From Riptortus pedestris (taxonomy: Eukaryota; Arthropoda; Insecta; Hemiptera; Alydidae): a stretch of DNA of 64,000 nucleotides. The notes below the pieces were generated by a model, which saw only the letters and a list, made by a program, of their open reading frames with translations, was not told the DNA's origin and searched no databases. The stretch covers positions 104,181,501-104,245,500 of the forward strand of contig CM032228.1 of assembly GCA_019009955.1 (NCBI GenBank), in the 5' to 3' direction. Positions 58,400-64,000 of the stretch are shown piece after piece (position 1 is the first letter of the stretch; each line of letters begins with the position of its first letter). Both the position numbers and the translations under genes were made by a program.

Positions 58400-60241
58400 G
58401 CGTTTCACTTCGAGATGGCAGTAGATCTGGTGCGCTGTTGCCAAATCTCACTCAAATCCGCCAAATTTCTGAAAAACTCGGGAAAAATTCTGAAATGTGC
58501 AGAATTTAATCTTCTATCGGCCTATACTAAGAATAAATCAACAAAACAAGATACACGATGGAAATAAATTGTATTGTGCCAATTTTTTACCTAAAAAATT
58601 TAATGGAAATTCTTGTTTCTCTCGTCACTGCGATTATATTTTTTAAGATATTTGTTTGAAATTCTATACGAAGTTAGTTTATGTTATCTATATTCGTTAC
58701 ATAGAACAATTTTTTTAAAAATGTCATTCCTTATCATTTTTTTTCCATAATAAAAATAAAAATTGTGAAATCCAATTTTAAAAAAGTAGCCTGCGGGGAA
58801 TTTTCGTTCTATAATAGTTTATTATGTTTTGTCATAATCCTTTTAAAAAGGACAGTTCAAATTTATTTTTGAGCCTCCTCCGAACATTATGGGTCGATTA
58901 CAACTGATGCAATTAATGTTTATATGTTGTGTGAGCGTCGCGGACTCGCAAGGAATGAGCGGAGTTGAACCTCTGTCAGACGAAGAAACAAGTACTGATG
59001 TTTTTATATAGCACCTAATATAATATTATATTTTCTTAATATAATATTACATTTTCGTGCTTTTTGTTTTGATTGTTAGGCATGAAGCATACTTAAGATT
59101 TTGACTATTTTGGCCAATAATCTAAATGGATAGTTTTTTCTTTAAACGTTAAATTTAATAGGCTTCTTCTCCTTGGCAGATGGGCTAAGAAATTAGATAC
59201 TCTAAAATTAAGTTGCTTTCAATAGACATTTTTGAAGGTCATTAAAGATTTTTATTAGGAATTTCTTTGATTAAAATGGGTTTATTTTTTAATTATGCAA
59301 CTATAATTATGATTATAATGACTAATTATTAATGGATTAAAGATATATATTAATATTATTGTTATAAATAATCATCCCAATCCTGTTTGTTCACAGTCCT
59401 CTATTGCTCTCAGTTTATAAAAGGCCTTAACTCCAATTTTTGTCGAAAATTACATTTTGAAAGATATATTTAAGTTATTAACTTCAAATCACATTAAAAA
59501 GATTAATAAAAAAAGTGCTTCCCAGTAAAATTTACAATTTCTGAGTTGAGGCTTTTTAAATAATCATGGTAGAATAGACAGTTATAAGAAAGAACGGGAG
59601 AGCGGGCGGGAGAGATCCGGGGGGTCCAGCTCTCCTCGTGCCGCGACGCTCCCACAACATATAAACATTAATTGCATCAGTTGTCAGCGTCCCATAATGT
59701 TCGGAGGAGGCTCAAAATTAAATTTGAATTGTCCTCTTTAAAAGGAGTATAACAAAACTTAATAAACAATTATAGAACGGAAATTCCCCGCAGGCTACTT
59801 TTTAAAAATAGGATTTCTCAATTTTTATTTTTATTATGGCAAAAACATGGAAAGGAATGTCGTTGAAAAAAAAATTGTTCCTTGCTACGAATAAAGATAA
59901 TATATACTAACTTCATGTCGAATTTCAAACTAATATCTTAAAAAATAAGATCACAGTGACGAGAGAAACAAGAATTTCCATCAAAAATTTTATGTAAAAA
60001 ATGGACAAAAAACAATTAATTGCAAAAACAGATTTTATTTTCTTGATAAATTTTTAGCATAGGCAGATGGAGCGATAAATTCTGAACTTTAGAGAATTTT
60101 TCCCGTAAAAATTGGACAACTTTGAGATATAGCGGCAACGTCGCACGGAGGGAGGAGGACAGAGCTATCTAGCGAGGCATATGCAAGAGGGAGACAGAGC
60201 ACCCCATTGAAAATACATACTGCCATCTCGAAGTGAAACGT
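58400..60241. mobile_element. foldback DNA transposon, ~600-bp inverted arms, 8-bp target duplication (1842 bp)
   Basis: Flanked by perfect TCTATAGT on both sides (58392-58399, 60242-60249). The tips share CGTTTCACTTCGAGATGGCA (58401-58420 and, inverted, 60221-60240). Inverted similarity then continues inward for about 550-600 bp: GGAAATTCTTGTTTCTCTCG matches the region near 59960-59985; GCCTGCGGGGAATTTTCGTT matches 59775-59800; TTGAGCCTCCTCCGAACATT matches 59697-59716. The centre (about 58960-59620) is AT-rich and non-coding. Arms are imperfect, with indels. 8-bp duplication allows hAT, P or MULE-type; long arms favour a MULE/foldback type. It splits the LINE between RT and RNase H. Confidence 0.85.
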
Positions 60242-60267
60242 TCTATAGTCCGGTAAACAGCATTTAT

Positions 60268-61116
60268 GTGGAGGTTGGCGAACCACCCTTAGATCTTAGG
60301 AGGAAGAAACTATGTATAAAATATGTCCTAACATCTAGATTCTTAAATACTCCATGCTCAACGTCAGTCCTACATAATACACATTATAATAAATATTTGG
60401 TTTGCCGAACTAGACTGAGGCCACTTTCCATAAGATATACATTTTACACTACACAAATACCTTTCGCAAACACGGACATATACACTCTCCAGTTACTTCC
60501 ATATCCTCCTTGGCGTATTCAAAATTTTACAATAGACACATCTTTAGGCAAGTTTAAAAAATCCAACCCAACATCACAATACATGCACAGTGCCTATTTT
60601 AGGTCAGTATTGGGGGACAAGGCTAATAGTGTCTTTGCTTATACTGATGACTCTAAGGCAGCAAGTGGTACAGGTTCTGCTGCGATAGTTGGTCCCAATA
60701 ATTACCAGCTAAAATTGACGCCTGTATCTAGCTCCTATACAGCCGAGCTTCAGGCCATCTTATTAGCCTTGTCAAGAGTCCAAAGCTGCCAAAATGAAAT
60801 AGTACTGTGCACAGATTCATTAAGCTCACTACATACACTCAAAAACATTTACTCGACAAATCCTTTGGCTATCAAAATATTTGAACAATTTCACCGACTA
60901 AACTCTAGTAACACACACATTAGTCTTTTATGGTTACCTGGACATACAGGCATTAAGGAAAGTACAGACATCGACAGATTAGCAAAGTGTACTATAAACA
61001 AACCGGATATAGACATAAACTGTATAGACCACCAAGACGTACTAGCCGAATGCATTAAGACACTACAACAGCAGTGGCAGCAATCTTGGGATAACACAAA
61101 CGACAATAAACTATGA
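60268..61116 (+). pseudogene. LINE ORF2 connection and RNase H domain
   Basis: Open 282-codon frame. The connection starts VGEPPLDLRRKKLCIKY, then LLPYPPWRIQNF. RNase H has YTDDSKAASGTGSAA (first Asp; usual GSK changed to DSK), YTAELQAILLAL (Glu), LCTDSLSSLHTL (Asp) and LLWLPGHTGI, where the usual GNE..AD is changed to ESTDIDRLAK. RNase H in ORF2 is characteristic of I-type LINEs. It starts immediately after the foldback element; about 20 bp of LINE text (CCGGTAAACAGCATTTATGT) precede it. Confidence 0.85.
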
Positions 61117-61179
61117 CAAATAAAACAAACAGTTAAGGAATGTCCATCAAGTAGCAGGAGCACACGAAGAGAGGAAGTT

Positions 61180-61380
61180 GTGCTGACCAGACTACGCATT
61201 GGCCATTCCTTGCTGACCCACGGACACTTAATGACAAACAAGGACACACCGACTTGTAGACATTGTAACGAAACATTAACTGTACATCACATATTGACTA
61301 ACTGCCGACGAAGAGACAATTTAGATATTCCACATGACTTACAGGAACTTTTGACCGTAATGATAACAGTAAATACCTAG
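61180..61380 (+). pseudogene. LINE ORF2 C-terminal zinc-finger region
   Basis: TRLRIGHSLLTHGHLM followed by PTCRHCNETLTVHHILTNCR, a Cys-x2-Cys...His-x3-Cys-like finger that closes ORF2 in I/Jockey-type LINEs, then a stop at 61380. One frameshift near 61116 separates it from the RNase H frame. Confidence 0.8.
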
Positions 61381-61440
61381 ACTCAATCATTAAACACCTA
61401 AAAGACATTAATATATATAACACACTATAAGCTACAATTT

Positions 61441-62469
61441 CCACACACACACACACACTACTCCTCACTTCTTTCCTACATTAGCAGGGTGTATAAACAT
61501 TAATTTTATTTATTATTATTTTAATATATTATTTTATTTTTATTTTTTGGTTTCCCTTTCCCTTTCCCTTTTTTTATTTATTCATTTTTTTTTGGTTTTC
61601 TCTTTTTCCTATTCCTTTTTTTTTAATGTATTCATTTCTTTGCTTTTCTCTTTTCCTTATTTTATTATTATTATTATTTTTATTTATTTCTCCCCCCCCC
61701 CAGTCGATCTTATATTTTTATATTATTTTCACTATCTTGATGTTTCCATACAATATTGTTTGTTTCATATAAAAATGGTTCCATGGGTTCCAATGAACCT
61801 ATCAAAAACCACCTTCGTTCTCTCCTTTTACGTTTCCTTCTTTCTATTTTTTTTTTGTGCACGATTTAATTATGAGTAAATCGCCAGTGTTGCGGAACTC
61901 ATTTAAATAAATGACACACACACATCTATGAATTCATTTGAAATAATTTCGGGGTGACGTATGTACGTTAATCGCATAACCAGCTTTAGAATGTTGAAAT
62001 TTCATATTTAGAACTTGTATCAAATCGTTGTACACCCTTTTAGATCAAAATCATCGTCGACGGAGGAAGGGTCCAACGAATATTACAAAGTTGCTAATTT
62101 AGGTAGTTACCAATTTTTAATTTATTTTTTTTAATCTCTGCCGTCATGCTTAATCAGGGAATTCATGAATAACCCTAAGAATTTAAGGAACTATTAATAT
62201 AGTTTAGATTTAGGATTTTCAGGTGTTTTGAGTGTGAAATTCAGAGTACTTAAGTATAAATGAGCTACGTTTGCGTTATGTTCAAGTAAGCCGATTGCAC
62301 TTACACTACCTTGGCATATTTTAACCATTATTCTTCCTTTCACGTTCTTTTAATCTGTGTTATCCATTTCCAGAAACTACTGTTCATTAATCCATGTTCT
62401 CATTTCTTGTAGATACTGTTCTATTAATCTGTGTTCTTCTTTGCAAGTAGCTACTGTTCTCTTACCTTT
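61441..62469. other. low-complexity T-rich block and unique AT-rich sequence
   Basis: 61500-61720 is almost pure T with short TTTCCC repeats, giving a spurious open frame (61547-61879). A C-run lies at 61692-61701. From 61880 on the sequence is AT-rich with no feature I recognise. Confidence 0.6.
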
Positions 62470-63090
62470 ATATATAAATTCTACTGTACGTGTGTATGTC
62501 ACTGAACTCCTCCTAAACGGCTGGACCGATTTGAATGAATTTTTTTGTATGCGTTTGGATGACGCCCTGGATGGTTTAGATTCACAAATCAGCACGGCAG
62601 ATGGAGCCGGAGTGGAGGTTGTAAGGAAGGACTAAAATTAAAAATAGCGATATTTCGTTTCCTATTGGTTTTTCGGCAAATATGACAGGATAAAAGTTAT
62701 TTATTTTGTTATTTAGAGTAGCTTTTGTTATATTCACTTTTCTCGTATAACAAAGTATAAACGAGATATACACTAAATAATTAAAGTGGGAGCCAACAAT
62801 TTTATTGGGCACTAATGATTGATTCTATATGTACATTAGCATTAATTCTTCCATGATTATAAGCTATATTAAATGTTTTAGGTTCAAACGGGAGTGGGGG
62901 TTATAAGGAAGGCCTGAATAAAACATTCGCGATATTTAATTTTCTATTTGTTTTTAGGCGAACGTGCACATAACAAAACTTGTTATTAAAAGTAGCTTTT
63001 GTTCTAAACATAATATTATTAAATTTAATATCCTAATAGCTTAAAATATCATGCAGGACAACAGCGTCTGTCGGGTCCGCTAGTTGTTTT
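62470..63090 (-). repeat. composite retroelement-like repeat with two tandem-type monomers (minus)
   Basis: The plus strand starts with CTGTACGTGTGTATGTCACT, GAACTCCTCCTAAACGGCTG and GACCGATTTGAATGAATTTT, text typical of an arthropod LINE 3' region. From 62635 it carries, in minus orientation, monomer blocks of the tandem-monomer family (cores near 62710 and 62985; TCGTTTCCTATTGGTTTTTC). It ends GTCTGTCGGGTCCGCTAGT at about 63068-63086, whose complement ACTAGCGGACCCGACAGAC resembles the ACTAGC start of the 5' module. So the same monomers occur with different ends. Confidence 0.6.
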
Positions 63091-63475
63091 ATAAATTCCG
63101 TTATGCAAAGCTGCGTAAGCCAAGCAGGTTTATAATCTATTTCTCATTTTTTCTGTAATAAAATAATATATTAGTAAAATTAGGTATAGAGCTTTTAAAT
63201 AGGTAATTTATGAAAAATATCTTTTAAAACTCGACCGTTCACTAGTCCTACTAGTACTAAAAATGGCGTACATTCAAATAGTTACTTTTTTTTTTTTTTT
63301 TTTTTTTAATTTCAATTGTAATAAAGCCAATAGATTTTAGGATACTAAGAGGAATGTGTAAATTTCAAATGTAACTTTAGACACAAAAAAATCCTATTAC
63401 ATTTCTAAAAAAAATAGTTGTTTTAAAAAATTAATGATATTATACAAAAGGAGTCTATTTCAATTTTCTTTGGTT
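63091..63475. other. AT-rich stretch with a Helentron 5' scrap
   Basis: TCCGTTATGCAAAGCTGCGT then AAGCCAAGCAGG at about 63098-63130 is a worn 5' end of the Helentron-like family. A T-run lies at 63284-63307. Nothing else. Confidence 0.5.
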
Positions 63476-63975
63476 CAATGCATTGTAAAACTTTCTCTAA
63501 CTCTAATGCAAGCTACCATACTTCTTGGTATGCTATTGAACACTTGCTGAATGAGATTTTCTAAAACAATTGTTTCTAGTTCTGCCAGGCCTATAGTGCA
63601 TGCTGGCGATCTCCACCCTTCTTTTCAGCATGACCTACAATTGCTCAACATAAATCTGGAGTCTAGATGTCTCGTGGTCCAAGCAATTCTTGGAATACCA
63701 GTAGTCAGATGGTCGGTAACAACCTCGTGGGCTGCAGTCATGCATCATCATGTTCTAACACTGCCTGGTGGAGTATTATATGGCCTGTATGATGCAACAG
63801 GATCTTCTAACGAGTTCCATTTGTGCCTCGAAAAAGCAGTAGGCTCCCCTTTCACCTTCTCCAGACTCTCTCACAACCATCTGGAACTTGAAAAGCCACC
63901 CTAGTCTTAACTGTGAGTAAAAGTGCTTTCCAGTTTTTGACAGTCCAATGTTACTCATCCCTCCCAAATATGAGC
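63476..63975 (-). pseudogene. Tc1/mariner-type transposase remnant (C-terminal half)
   Basis: On the minus strand, across frameshifts: FQMVVRESGEGERGAYCF, then MMHDCSPRGCYRP (in place of the usual HDNAPPH-type motif), then LKRRVEIAS, and finally LAELETIVLENLIQQVFNSI and PRSMVACIRVRE, the closing pattern of Tc1-type transposases (WN.IPQ..I..LI.SMPRR...V...RG). The catalytic SPDLNPIEH-type block is corrupted. No inverted repeats located; the element may extend past the window. An open frame at 63551-63904 plus is its antisense shadow. Confidence 0.5.
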
Positions 63976-64000
63976 CTTGATGAATGGTGTCAGTTGAGGG
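63976..64000. other. window edge
   Basis: 25 bp beyond the transposase remnant, possibly still part of it; too short to judge. Confidence 0.3.

Larger units (their letters stand above)
57515..61440 (+). mobile_element. I/Nimb-like LINE with RNase H (plus copy B), 5'-truncated, split by a foldback element
   Basis: From about 57515: RT (57560-58105), thumb (58197-58391), then a 1842-bp foldback insertion (58400-60241), then connection and RNase H (60268-61116) and a C-terminal zinc-finger region (61180-61380). A CA-rich stretch (ACACACACAC, about 61442-61460) follows. The endonuclease and ORF1 are missing. It belongs to the same clade as the copies at 37.6-40.0 and 40.0-44.3 kb and is the best preserved in coding sequence. 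Confidence 0.85.

Noticed and set aside
61547..61879. 110-codon Phe/Ser-rich open frame
   Set aside because: Translation of a T-rich low-complexity block.

Overview
This is AT-rich insect genomic DNA. The one host gene I can support is the 5' part of the voltage-gated sodium channel gene (para / Nav1), on the minus strand. Six coding exons are present: exon 1 (start codon) at 23588-23734, exon 2 at 12096-12251, exon 3 at 5535-5740, exon 4 at 3374-3502, exon 5 at 2127-2218 and exon 6 at 1828-2040. They join in perfect reading phase with GT..AG boundaries and give residues 1-314: cytoplasmic N-terminus, domain I S1-S5 and the start of the S5-pore loop. The gene continues past position 1. The protein is close to insect Para sequences. 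Its residue choices look hemipteran to me, but that is from memory and not secure.

Almost everything else is transposable-element DNA. Introns 1-3 (11.3, 6.4 and 2.0 kb) and the region upstream of exon 1 (23.8-64 kb) hold several families. (a) A non-autonomous Helitron/Helentron-like family resembling DINE-1/HINE elements: 5' end TCCGTCACGCAG, a sub-terminal inverted repeat, a central (TA)n tract and a 3' palindrome followed by CTAA. There are about ten copies on both strands. (b) A retroelement-like family built from a 5' module, 2-4 tandem monomers of about 298 bp, an (AAAC)n tail and (TA)n. It forms a head-to-tail array over 25.0-33.9 kb, with further copies at 4.8, 34, 45, 48 and 62.6 kb. 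(c) Three decayed I/Nimb-like LINE copies with RNase H domains (37.6-40.0 minus, 40.0-44.3 plus, 57.5-61.4 plus). (d) Two deleted CsRn1/Kabuki-like Ty3/gypsy elements (20.4-21.7 plus, 34.8-37.4 minus). (e) 5'-truncated LINE tails ending in (TATC)n. (f) DNA transposons: piggyBac-like, hAT with an 8-bp target duplication, a 1.84-kb foldback element, several MITEs and a Tc1/mariner remnant.

Nesting gives relative ages. The foldback element sits inside a LINE, a short LINE sits inside another LINE with a 15-bp target duplication, a 229-bp MITE sits in the TA tract of a Helentron-like copy, and a gypsy element sits in another such copy.

I found no sign of a new coding system, RNA gene or CRISPR array. 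The most unusual features are architectural: the tandem-monomer arrays with a conserved hairpin in each monomer, the DINE-like family, and the foldback element. Exon calls are firm. TE family names are inferred from motifs and structure without database searches.
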